Source: Glycine soja (taxonomy: Eukaryota > Streptophyta > Magnoliopsida > Fabales > Fabaceae). From it: a stretch of 64,000 bases of DNA. How positions within the stretch are numbered: position 1 is the first letter of the stretch; the number at the start of each line of letters is the position of its first letter. Positions 23,372-33,890 of this stretch are shown here, piece after piece. A model generated the notes under the pieces. That model made no database searches, was not told where the DNA came from, and was given only the letters and a program-made list of their open reading frames with translations. The stretch spans positions 27,529,735-27,593,734 of the forward strand of contig NC_041003.1 of the NCBI RefSeq assembly GCF_004193775.1. The letters run 5' to 3'. A program made the position numbers and the translations under genes.

Positions 23372-24875
23372 CTTAGGGAGTTTTTCGTTTCCTATCTCCT
23401 TCTTTACTTTTATTACATTTGTCTGATTCTATTTGATGGTTTAATTGCTTTTAATCTTTTACTTGTGCTACATTGAGGACAATGTGTTGTTTAAGTATGG
23501 GGGGAGTGTTCTTTGGTTTTGCTAGTTTTGTTAGTTTTGTTAGTTGTGTTAAATTTGTTAGTTTTGTTGGGTTTCTAGTGTAATATTTTAGGTCAATTAT
23601 GTTTGCATGTACAACTTTGCATATTTTTCTTTGAATTATAGGATATGTTCAAGTAATGGGTAATTGTTTTGAAAATAAAAATCGCTTGACATTTTGTGAT
23701 TTGAAGTCCTTGTTTTTCCTCTACATGTCATGATAGTTTTGAAAGCTCAATTTGGAAGTGATAAGTTTACCTTTGTGAGAATTTGAGCCATCATCATAAT
23801 CATTTGGTGTGTTTTGCCTCATTGATTGCTTGCACAATAGTCTTGGCTTGATTCTTGTTGATGCTTCCTAATTCACATGCATATTTGGAAATGATTTAGG
23901 AAATTTTGTTCTTATAAGCCTCTAGCCAAATGGACTTACCTTGAATTAATCCCTTTGATAGCCATTTGAGCCTATGTTTCCCTTTCTTTGTTTTGAAGCT
24001 CATTACAAGCCTTAAGTGAAAAACCATGATCTCACCTTAACCTTAAGGAATTTTGGAGCTTTGAAATTGTTTTGGGAATAAGTGTGGGGGGTTTTGTTGG
24101 ATAACATATTTCGTTGGCTATGCTTCATGATGTATTTTGGGCCATACTTGATGTACATTGCATACTGGTTAAATGTTGGACATGCTGAATGATATGCTAT
24201 TTCTCAAATGCTACAGTGCAAAAAAAAAAAATTAGTTGAATCAATTCGAAAAAAAGAAAAAGAAAAGCAATAAAGTTGAGTGAATAAGATCTTAAATGGA
24301 AAAAGAATGATGAGACTCTTGGCTCTACTCTTTGCGTTTAAATTTTATCTTTAGGTTTTGTTATTTTTTCTTAATATGCACTTATTCCCATTGCTCCTCT
24401 ATTCCTTTGGGATTTAGCTACTTATTCCATATTTTTCCCTACCTTGTCCTTGGCCCCATTATAACCTTAAAAGACCTTTTGATCCTCATGTGCTTGTGTT
24501 TATGGGTTGATTGTCAATTTTAGAATCTTGCCAAGTTTACGTGGTGTTGGTTTTCATGGGTGCTTTGAGGGTAAATAGTAGCCTAGACACTTGAGAGATA
24601 GAGTGTATATCTTGTGAGGCTTTATCACTTTTCATTCTTAAGCTAATTAACTATTTTGCCATGATTGGGTTGTTTGGATGATTTTCACAAATGTCTTGAC
24701 TCTTTGGATCTCTTCATGTTAGATGTTACCCATTTTTTTCATTCCTTGATATTCATTGAAAAATATGTAATTGTTGTTGTGTCTATTTGTTTCTCTTTAA
24801 CGTATCTAAATTTGTCCCTTGCTTTGTTTTTTTTTTATTTTCCCAAGAGTGCAAAAGGCTAAGTGTGAGGGGATT
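23372..24875. other. 3' non-coding region and polypurine tract of inner Ty3 element
   Basis: About 1.5 kb between the integrase end and the 3' LTR has no env-like or other convincing open frame. A purine-rich GTGAGGGGA (24865-24873) immediately precedes the LTR start at 24876 and serves as the polypurine tract. A second purine run TATGGGGGGAG lies at about 23498-23508. Athila relatives often carry an env-like gene here; none is seen. Confidence 0.7.
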
Positions 24876-25285
24876 TGATGTGTCATCATTTTCTTATATT
24901 TCTTAACCCTTTTTGTCACCATTTTAATTACTGATTAACCTTAATTGTCAAATTAATTATGCAGTTTTATCATTTGGGCCTACTGGATTAATTTTGTGTT
25001 TTTAATTTAATTTCAGGAGAATTATAAGCAATTGGGCTTGAATCCAAAATTCGGCTTGGGCTTGAAGAGAGCAGACTATTTTATTCTACCAAATTTTATC
25101 TTATCTAGATTTTATCTTATCTAGATATTAATTAGATTTGATCTCATCTAGATATTATTTCATCTAGATCTTATCTTATCTTATCTTATCTAGATTTTAT
25201 TTTATTTATGGGCTTGGATTTAAAACAGATTTGTAAGCTTTAGGGCTGAAAACTATATAACAACATCAAGGTTCTAGTTTAGGCT

Positions 25286-25325
<40 letters not shown>

Positions 25326-25768
25326 GTTTTTAGCTTTTTTTTTGTTTTGGAGAATAATTCTAGTTTTCTTCGTTTCTACTACAATTTTGTTTTCTATTGA
25401 TTAATGGAAAGCTAAGTCTCCAGCGTTGTTTTCTCTTGAGGATCAAGCACATCTCTCTTTGAGGTTCTATTATTACTATTAAATTCTGATAAGTTTTTCC
25501 TCTTCACCAATTACTCTGTATTTGTTGTTATTAATTCATGCATGCTTAGTGCTTGATTAATTGTCTCTGCGCTTAATTTACGTTCATGCTTAATGATCAT
25601 TCATGATTAATTGGTGTATGTGTTGCTTAATCACATAATGAATGCCTTATGTTAAATTTTGCTTATTATGAACATTTGGTTGACCATTGCTCGTTGGGAA
25701 ACGACCTAGGATCACTTCCTAGATATTACATTTTTAATGTTTATTTGATTCGGGTACGGCCTCAATTA
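24876..25768 (+). repeat. 3' LTR of inner Ty3 element, internally deleted
   Basis: Starts TGATGTGTCATCATTTTC like the 5' LTR and ends CCTCAATTA. After TTAAATTTTGCTT (about 25665) it jumps directly to ATTATGAACATTTGG, missing the 5' LTR segment of about 200 bp. Its CT microsatellite (25288-25321) is longer than in the 5' copy. Similarity to the 5' copy continues a few bases beyond the expected CA end (AAATTT). Confidence 0.9.
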
Positions 25769-25773
25769 AATTT

Positions 25774-25960
25774 TAGACTAGATAGACTCACCCTTAGATT
25801 AGGGGATGAGAAAGTAATGCTTAATTTGTTTGATACTTTGAAACAACCTTTCTTATTTTCTTCTTATAGTTACATTGAGTTTGTTGATATATATAATGCA
25901 TTGATGGAGGGGGTGTTCTCAAGTGTGAGGATTTCTGACCCTTTAGAGAGAGTTTTCATT
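25774..25960 (+). pseudogene. Continuation of outer Ty3 protease frame
   Basis: Right after the inner element, GACTAGATAGACTCACCC restores the frame interrupted at 17180: ...FLAEVRL | DRLTLRLGDEKVMLNLFDT. This reads as the end of the retropepsin domain (LTLRLGDE... is the usual post-protease strand) and a following linker up to about ERVFIDGDLDWEYL. The outer element ends here; its reverse transcriptase, integrase and 3' LTR are absent. Confidence 0.75.
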
Positions 25961-26985
25961 GATGGGGACCTTGACTGGGAATATCTTAGCTCGCAACAAT
26001 CTTTGCATAAGCAATCCTCTTGGTGGAAAGACATAGGCAAAGTTTTTGGATGGAGAGATCAAGGTGGGTGGTTTGACTCACACATATCATGGAGGGTGGG
26101 GGATGGAAAACAAGTTAAGTTTTGGGACGATATTTGGGTTGGTGGTGACAAACTTTCATCAATATATTGTAGAGTGTATCAAAACTCGGTGCATAAGGAA
26201 GGGTGAGTGAGTGACTTGGGGATGTGGAGAAGAAAGGTGTGGGAGTTGGATTTGCATGGAGAAGAAGATGGTTTGCATAGGAAGGTGTGATGTTGGATAG
26301 TTTTATGAGGATATTGTGACTGTATCTCTAAAGAAACTTGTTGCGGATGTGAGGGTGTGGGATCTTGAAGGGTTTGGGCTTTATTAGGTATCCTGGTCTA
26401 TGATGTGTTGGTACAATAGAACCATGTGGAGGATAGTAAGTTCCTTAAAATTGTCTGGAAAATCAAAGTTCCATTGTCAACATTACATTTTGTGTGGAGA
26501 TTGGTACTTCACAGGTTGCCTACTTGAGCTAATCTTAGAAAAAGAAGGATGCAAGTGAGTGATGATTCTTACTTGTGTCCATTTTGTGGTATGGTGGAGT
26601 CTAGCTTGCACTTGTGTCTCTCATGTTATATCTCAGATAGGCTGTGAAAGTGGTGCTACTCTTAGATGGGCATTCAAATTGTTATCCCCCTTTCCATTGA
26701 GGCCCACTTCTAGAAACATGACTAGATGTTGCTCACGAAAAAATGATTGCATGTGTGGAACATGACTTGAGTGGCTATGCATTGGTCATTTTGGAGGACT
26801 AGAAATGATATAATCTTTAACAGAGATAATTTATCTTTTTATGGGATTATGGAAAATGTCTAGTTGAAGTCTTGGGCGTGGATGAAAGTAAGAACTATCT
26901 GAAAAAAGATGATGGAACTTACAAACCAAGAGGGAGAGGGAGGTGGAATTGGTTCTAAATTAAATCAAACAAAAAAAATAGAGTT
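25961..26985 (+). pseudogene. LINE C-terminal fragment (zf-RVT region)
   Basis: Translation gives SSWWKDIGKVFGWRDQGGWF, ISWRVGDGKQVKFWDDIWVG (the conserved WRxGxGxxxxFWxDxW motif of plant LINE ORF2) and, after stops, the zf-RVT domain pieces KIVWKIKVPLSTLHFVWRL, LHRLPT and DSYLCPFCGMVESSLHLCLSC. An A-rich segment follows at 26969-26979. The piece corresponds to the far C-terminus of the LINE whose N-terminal part lies at 13060-13661. The reverse transcriptase body between the two is missing, so a deletion accompanied or followed the Ty3 insertion; two independent fragments are also possible. Confidence 0.75.
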
Positions 26986-27040
26986 TTGAAAAACTTTCTT
27001 TTCCAAGGTGTGTTTTGAAAAACTTTCTTTTCCAATGTGT
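26983..27040. repeat. 29-bp tandem duplication
   Basis: GTTTTGAAAAACTTTCTTTT plus the following bases occurs at 26983-27011 and 27012-27040 with one difference (AAGGTGT/AATGTGT). Confidence 0.9.
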
Positions 27041-27528
27041 GTTTGATGCATGTTGGTTGTGCATGTGACCTATCTGTGAGAACATGTTAGTAAATTATTT
27101 TGTTTTCTAGGTAATAAATATGGAAGAATGAGAATACAAATGTATTAGAATAATTATTATAAATAATTAAGCTACTTTTTATGAATAAAAAATGTGATTT
27201 CAATTTATTTTGTGAATGTAAATGAAAAATTTAAGTAAAGACCCTCCTAGATCTCAATCACGTTTTTATAAAAATAAAGAAGCTAAATTCTATTTCTTTC
27301 TTGATAAATATCAAGGTTAATTATAAATAATATAGTTAAATATTTTCAAGTAATTATTTAGTTTAGTTAGTGATTATTTCTCTTAAAAATCATTATTTTA
27401 TATGAAATGTTTGTTAATCGTTAAAGAGAGGGTCAAAACTCGAAACACGCTGGCGTACGTGTGGAATAGGATCCACCCTGAGTCAAACTGGTTGATCTTT
27501 TCGTTGTGGGACCCAGGTACACACTCGT
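27041..27528. other. AT-rich DNA between LINE remnant and Mutator-like element
   Basis: No gene supported. The last nine bases (CACACTCGT, 27520-27528) are the left copy of the target-site duplication of the Mutator-like element. Confidence 0.5.
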
Positions 27529-27737
27529 CGGCAAAAGCACCAGTTTGGGGTCTTTTTAGAAACTATTTACCAAAAAGGGGCTGTTTTGAAACTATTTATT
27601 GGGGGGTCTGTTTTTATTTGTATTGCGCCAAAGGTAGAGGCGCAATTCAACGGGGAGCTGACAAGTGGCATTGATTTGTTGTGTCAAAAACTTTGCGCAA
27701 TGGGTTGCTACACATGCAATGGCACAACCACTTTTGG
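27529..27737 (+). repeat. Left TIR of Mutator-like element
   Basis: Outer end CGGCAAAAGCACCAGTTTGG; inner end CAACCACTTTTGG. It pairs with the reverse complement of 29987-30192, with scattered mismatches. Words of the type GCGCCAAAGG/GCGCAAT recur inside. Confidence 0.88.
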
Positions 27738-27876
27738 ATAGGCTATGACAGTGTTGACTGCTTTGGACAACACGTGACCAGCTGAAAAGGTATTGTGGCA
27801 TGTCAGTTGGAGCAACCCTTTGCTCAAATTAACTAACTACAACGTATTGCGCCATTACTACCGGCGCAATACATGC

Positions 27877-28379
27877 CTATATAAACGAGACACACTTTTT
27901 GCTACATTTCTGCATCTCTCCAATTTTCTTTCTCTGGTACATTTTCGCATCTCTCTAATTTTCTTTCTCTCTATATTATAACTTTGTTGATATTTCTTCT
28001 GTGGGGGTGAAAATCGGTAATATATTTATTAATTTTTTATTAATTTGTATTATTTTTTTATGTTATTATAGCTAATGAAAATTATTGATGGCTTATTGAT
28101 TTATTTTGTAGGTTTTATTATAAAAATGAGTTCTTCGATTATTGTTCTGGTTTATTTGAACGGAAGAATATTTCAAAGTGACGACGACATCAGATTTGAA
28201 GGCGCTAAAAAGGCTATTCAAATTAAACGTTGTATAACTTTTGATGGGTTAAAAAAAAGAATTTGTGATAAGGTAAAAATAGATAAAAATGAAAGTATAT
28301 CTAGTATGACTTGTCGGTTTTTAGTTGTAGGTAAATATATTGCACGTATAATCCAGACTGCTGTAACAGAGGAATAATT
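27877..28379 (+). pseudogene. MuDR-type transposase, 5' part only
   Basis: A TATA box (CTATATAAAC at 27878-27887) lies 140 bp inside the left TIR, followed by a CT-rich leader and splice-like sites. An ATG at 28127 begins MSSSIIVLVYLNGRIFQSDD, then FEGAKKAIQIKRCITFDGLKKRI and SISSMTCRF. This is the N-terminal domain (MuDR/PB1-like) that precedes the MULE transposase in legume elements. Homology stops at about LVVGKYIA (28340). From there the frame runs into the antisense end of the MAIN exon and stops at 28375-28377. The DDE transposase domain and zinc knuckle are completely absent. Confidence 0.75.
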
Positions 28380-29900
28380 TCTGTCAGTGGTTGTTCTATA
28401 CCCTGATAAGTTGGAATCGCTCGCCTCATTCTTAATTTTCTATCTGCATCCCCGTTCCAAATATGTTGGGACACATGTTGCTTTTGCATCCACAACACAT
28501 CATTTTCACGTGGTCCACATACCACATCAAAACTGGATGAGGAGGATGATGAACTTGCCATATCAAATACACTGCATATTACAAAAATAATTAAATTTAT
28601 TTAAAACCTTATTAATAACAACAAATATCACAAACAATTTAAAAATTCCATTTACAATCTCACATATAATAATTAAGTTACATAACAACTTAAAAAAAAT
28701 CACAATATCATATATTACAAAAAATTGTAAAAAACTAATATTCCAAATAAATTTCTAAACCAGAAAGGTTAATAAACCATTTGGTTACAAACTACACTTA
28801 TTTATAATTTTTTTCTATTAATTTTTCCGTTATCATAACACGCATCAAATGTCATCTTTATATATAAATCAGAATAGTCATGTTAAACGAGAATAAGGAC
28901 TTTTTTACAAGAGTGTTTTTACATTTTTTTTTATAAAAACAAGTATTTTTTAGATTTTTTTAACTTTTTATCTCTTTTGATCTATTTTTTATCTTTATTT
29001 CTAAATTTAATTTCAATAGTTTTTTTAAATATCAATAGTTATAAATAACCTTATCTTAATATAAATTATTTATCATAAATTTAAAATATTTTACAAGTTT
29101 AAAATATTTATTTATTATGAAATTTAATAATAATATAATTTATATATTAAAAAATATTTATTTATTATAAATTTTAATTATATAAAATAAATAATTATTT
29201 AATATATTAGACAAACTAAAACATTAATTATCTATCTCTAAATAACTAGCATTTGATGTCAATTAATTCTCCGTCCATATATAATAATGCATCCGCGTGA
29301 AGACTCATTTTCCTTTGTATCTATAACAATATGTAATCAGAATAATTTAATTTGGTCTCCACACTTTGCCATAATTATTTTACACCCATTAATTATTCTG
29401 AACACTATCCACTACTCCCTTTTTATTACTTTTTTTCTTCTCATTTTCTATTTATCTTTCTCTTTTATTGTATTTTATTATATAAAAAATGTAGAGACAC
29501 AAACGTAATTTTCCTTAGGCTCTCTAGAAGTGAAATAAAATTAAAAATAAAGTAAAAACGTGTTATGAAGAATCATGCATGTCACAAGGTAAAATTATAT
29601 TTAACTTTTAATTTTATAATGTTAGTATTATATCTAACAATAAAAAAAACAAATTGAAAAAATTGAGGGGGCTAACGTGCCCCTGAACATGTCATACTCA
29701 TTAAATATTTTAAATATACATATAATATCACCTATTTTAATATATGTAAGTGTCATTAGCAATAATAAAAAATATGAGCTAAAATTATTATGAGAGACAT
29801 ATCAAACTACAAGAGAGAGAGAGCAAGTTGGGATGAAAGGGAGTAAAAAATACTTACCGGGAAGAAGGAAGCTGCTCGAAGAGGAGTAATAAGGAGTATT
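28355..29900 (-). pseudogene. MAIN/plant mobile domain gene, 5' part only
   Basis: On the minus strand the first coding exon starts at an ATG at 28561 (MASSSSSSSSFDVVCGPREN) and continues with the conserved MAIN start: DVLWMQKQHVSQHIWNG, RKLRMRRAIPTYQG and IIPLLQQSGLY. Canonical proteins continue with the domain body; here the frame meets the transposase remnant at about 28365 and is lost. A 5' UTR intron is supported by CCCG|GTAAGTA (donor at 29857-29856) and TGCAG|TG (acceptor at 28573-28572), so transcription would start near 29900 and run toward the transposase. MAIN-like genes occur as second genes of Mutator-like elements; what they do for the transposon is not known to me. Confidence 0.75.
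28580..29850. other. AT-rich interior of the Mutator-like element (MAIN 5' UTR intron)
   Basis: About 1.3 kb with no coding potential, very AT-rich, best explained as the intron between the MAIN leader exon and its first coding exon. Confidence 0.55.
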
Positions 29901-29986
29901 GCTCCAGGAGGTTTGGCGCAACACACCCCTCACATGCGTACTTGCACCCTGTGTAGCACTTGTGCCCTACCCTGTGCCTATGCTGA

Positions 29987-30192
29987 CCAAAAGTGGTTGT
30001 CACTGCATGTGTAGCAACCCATTGCGTAAAGTTTTTGGCACAACAAATTTATACCACTTGTCAGCCCTCGGTTGAATTGCGTCCCTGCCTTTGGCGCAAT
30101 ATAAATAAAAATAGACTCTCCTAATAAATAGTTTCAAAACAACCCCTTTTAATAAATAGTTTTTAAAAAGACCTCAAACTGATGCTTTTGTC
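29987..30192 (-). repeat. Right TIR of Mutator-like element
   Basis: Starts CCAAAAGTGGTTGTCACTGC and ends CTGATGCTTTTGTC. It is the reverse complement of the left TIR with scattered substitutions. Weak similarity may extend further inward. Confidence 0.88.
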
Positions 30193-30201
30193 CACACTCG
30201 C

Positions 30202-33200
30202 CACTCGTCATTACGCTGCCGTTTCTTCTTATATTTTCATACTACTTATATTTCACACGTGAGCTTAAATTATGAAGAAGTCATTTGTGGTGTACAGTTT
30301 TGATACATTTTTAAATATATTTTTATTATTTGATGAACACCGTATAAAATAATTATTATATTAATCATAAAATATAATTTATTGCACCTCATTCCAAATT
30401 TCCAATCCTAACAACACGAATTAGATTTATATTAATATACAACAACACGTGTTAGTTTGTAAAGAAAACAAAATGACAGCAAATATGTATAAATCGGTGA
30501 ATATGTCTTAAAATAACTAAACTTACAAAAAAAACTAGAAAAAAGGCTCCTTGCTGGTGTTATTTTTAAATATAATTACTATGAGAATTTTAAACAGGTA
30601 ATGATAAAAAGTTATAGTAACTCAATTGATTTTTTTTATTATATGAAGTGTAAACACACGGTGTGGTCTTCAATAGAAAAAATGCAATGCCTTCATAAAG
30701 AGATGCTGAAGAAATATAAATGCAATGCAAAATGAAGAAGAAACATATTTATATTTTTTAAAATAAAAAAAACTCACACCAAATGAGAAATGTATGGTTT
30801 AATAAAGATGTGACGGGGCATCTTATAATCTTATTATATATTTATAACGTGTTAATATATACAAGATCAAGTAACATCATATGTTAAATTTCGTAAAATA
30901 GTATTTTCAATATTTTTTATTAAAAGTAAATTTATCAATAAAATAATTTAAATGTTTGTAAATATGCAATTGAATAAAAACAGCTATATTTTAAATCACA
31001 TGCAATACTTTAAAACAAAATGAAATGATTACATATCGATTATTTTTTATTTATGCGAAATTTTGTGAACTTAATTTGTTTTATGCAACTTCGAATTCAA
31101 TAGATTGAGAAAACTTCCTTTTAATAAAAATTTATTGAATGTGTGTGATTTTACTAAGTTTGATACTTAGTATCATTTGATTCTCTCTCCCACGCACACA
31201 CTTATGCCGAATTTGTTAGTGTATATCCCCTTCTTTTTCTTTATTAACAACTTATACCCGAAGTGTATTTTAAGAAAATTAAAATTAAGACTTATGAACA
31301 TATTGCTTTTAGAAAGAAAAGATAGAGGAGAGAAAAAAAAAAGTGAGGGAAGAGCAATGGCAAGAAGAGAAAGATGAAGTTACATACTTACATCATTAGA
31401 CTATTAATTAACATTATTTTAGTCCGCAAATTGGTTACTGATCGAATCAGTTACTTTGGTCCCTAAAAATACAATGGTACAATTACCGAAAATCATTGTG
31501 AAAGCTTCCTGAAATCTTCATTTTGATTATTGTGAATATGTCTACCGGTGTTTTTTTTTAAATAAAAAAAAAAACATGTTTATACTGGGCAACCATGTTG
31601 CTGCCAAAGTTGCAGAGCTCAAGACATATCATACAGTTGCTAATGGAAAAAGTGAATTGTTAACGGCAAAAACTAACTTATTAATGAAGTTCAGATTAAA
31701 GAATTTGTTGGTCATTTTTTTATATTTTAAAAATTACTAGATAACAGGACAAGCTATAGAAGGGATTGCAAAACAATCAAAGGCGGAAGAAAAAATATAA
31801 GATATTGTGTCACAATTTCAAGGATCAAAATAAACAATAATTTATACAAACAAAAAATCTCTTTTTAGCAAAAATTTAAACCTTAATTCATCATAATATA
31901 TGGGAGACTAATTCATTTTCTTAAGTTTTATTTTTATATAATTAAAATTTATAATATATATATATATATTTAAATAGTAATTAGATATATAATTTGAAAA
32001 GTGAGGTTTTCATAGTTTTAAATTTTCACTTGTTTTAATATTTTTTCCTTTTTAGTAAGTATCACATATTATCTCCACAACTAGTCAAATTTATGTTATT
32101 TTTTCATTCACCTCAAACTACTCTTTTTTTATTTACATATCTTATTCATAAAACCGTCTTCATTGAAAACTCCTTATTTATAAAATTACTACTACCTTAT
32201 ATATCAAAACGATTCTTGATCAACTTTTGTCGTTTCGCTGTCCTAAAATATATATCAAAACGATTCTTGATCAACTTTTGTGGTTTCGCTGTCCTAAAAA
32301 ATATTTTTCCTAATAGTGATGCATACTAGTCACCCACCCAATTAGCATGAATTGTCTATTAACTCCCATTCCATTCCAGCCAGTTCTCTTGTGAAGGAAA
32401 TGATGAGATTACTCTTTCAATTTTTTTTTCTTCTATTCAAAACTTATTTGAACAAATTCTAAAATATAAAATATCTTTTTTGTACTTTTTATATAAATGA
32501 TTTTGTACAATTTAAACAATTTTTCCTGGAACAATTGTTAATTAATAAGAAACTTTTTATTTAATAGATAATATTTTGTATAACATAATATATCATATTT
32601 ATAATGATATTAAAATATATATTATAAAATTTAACTTAATTTAAGTTTTATATTTGTTTTGTTCTACAAATTAACTATATATACAATTATGTACAAAAAA
32701 CCTATATATACAATAAATATTGATATATTATCCTAAAATGTCAAGTTAACCTAGTTATGTTTAATATATTTTGAGTTTCAATAGGATGAGATTCAAGATC
32801 AAATAAAAAAATAGAATAATGTATATAAATATTTTATTATTTTCCATATCATATTAACTTCTCTCATTTCTCTTTGTCTTTTTACTTATTACATCATAAA
32901 TCTTATCGTATTTATAATTTTTTTTATTTTTTTTCTCTCACTAAAAAATAGCCTAATTCAAATTTGATGCCTAAATTAAAAAAATGGAACAAATTATTAA
33001 GAACCAAGAAGTCCCAATATTAAGGGTATACTATAGGAAGAGAAAGAACTAACGTAATGTAGTGGGTAGATAATAGGAATTTTCCCTTGGCACGATAATA
33101 GGAATTCTCTCTGATTTTCTCTCTCTCCCTCTTTGTCTTTCTTTCAATACCCACTTTGGTTCGACAAGATCTATCAAATTGTTTCCTATACTTTCCAAAT

Positions 33201-33880
33201 TTAAATTATCTTAATTGTTATTAAATTAATCATTAAAAATTATAATAGAATAATCTTATAAATTTAAAAATAAAATTATTTTATCATATTTTTTACACAT
33301 TAAAAAAAATAAAATTTAAATTTTTCTAAAGATTAATTTATCATCACATAATACTTTTAACCGATTTGATTATTTATCCAAAAATATAATAAGAAATTCA
33401 GACTGAGTGACTGACTAAAGACAAATGTAAACCGGGTCCAACATTTCCCCTACTCTCTTCAAATTTCAAATCTTTCTCCTACTGTTTTGCTATCCCGAGA
33501 CACTCACTCGAATATCAAGTGGTAATACTAATCGTCTTTTCCTTTATCTCATTCTTCTTTGCGATCTTTTTTACTCTGATAACAGTCATTTGGGTGAATA
33601 TATAGTGTTGCAGTGATTCAAAACCAAAACGCTAGAGCGAGAAATTCAGGTGCGCATTCTCTTCCTTGGGGTTCTATAACTTCATTTTCCTCTTCACCAA
33701 ATTTATGAAAATCACTGTAATAAATCCCTTTTGGTGCTATTATGAAATGTTATGCCAAGTATTTCTAGGTTTTCCCTGGTAGTTTTAGGGGGGTTATCAC
33801 TTCCCCAAGGTTTTCCATTAGATGCTAATATTTAATCAAAAGAAAATTAACGTTTCTTATGTCAGGTATCAATAAATAGA
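30202..33880. other. Gene-free AT-rich DNA
   Basis: No open frame with recognisable protein content and no LTR pair was found. The stretch holds homopolymer and TA-rich runs (e.g. TATATATATATAT at about 31954) and a CT-rich stretch near 33118-33145. The last 400 bp (from about 33420) become less AT-rich and probably include the leader exon and intron of the following F-box gene (CAG|GTGCGC donor-like site at about 33648). Confidence 0.55.
32199..32300. repeat. 51-bp tandem duplication
   Basis: The unit ATATATCAAAACGATTCTTG plus the following bases up to GTCCTAAAA occurs at 32199-32249 and 32250-32300, differing at only one or two positions (GTCGTTTC/GTGGTTTC). Confidence 0.95.
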
Positions 33881-33890
33881 AGGAAAAGAA

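Larger units (their letters stand above)
17181..25768 (+). mobile_element. Inner Ty3/gypsy (Athila-like) LTR retrotransposon, nested
   Basis: An 8.6-kb element with two long LTRs (17181-18238 and 24876-25768), a tRNA-Asp primer-binding site, gag, protease/RT/RNase H/integrase remnants, a 1.5-kb non-coding 3' region and a purine tract before the 3' LTR. It sits inside the protease frame of an older Ty3 element: host words GGTTAGACTAG before and TTTAGACTAGATAG after the element show where the frame was split. Internal genes carry stops, frameshifts and a deletion, so it is not autonomous. The LTRs differ at many positions and the 3' LTR has a deletion of about 200 bp, so the insertion is not recent. 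Confidence 0.92.
27529..30192. mobile_element. Mutator-like element with long TIRs, internally deleted
   Basis: The element is bounded by inverted repeats of about 206 bp (27529-27737 and 29987-30192) that share long identical runs such as TTTTGAAACTATTTATT and GCAATGGGTTGCTACACATG. It is flanked by CACACTCGT and CACACTCGC (30193-30201), a 9-bp duplication with one mismatch as made by Mutator-like transposases. It keeps the first coding part of a MuDR-type transposase on + and the first coding part of a MAIN/plant mobile domain gene on -, fused tail to tail near 28320-28370. Everything between them has been lost, so it is a non-autonomous deletion derivative of a two-gene element. Confidence 0.88.

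Noticed and set aside
24332..24862. Short hydrophobic frames before the 3' LTR as an env gene
   Set aside because: Only 60-65 residues each, no signal-peptide or coiled-coil layout, and surrounded by stops; no env claim is justified.
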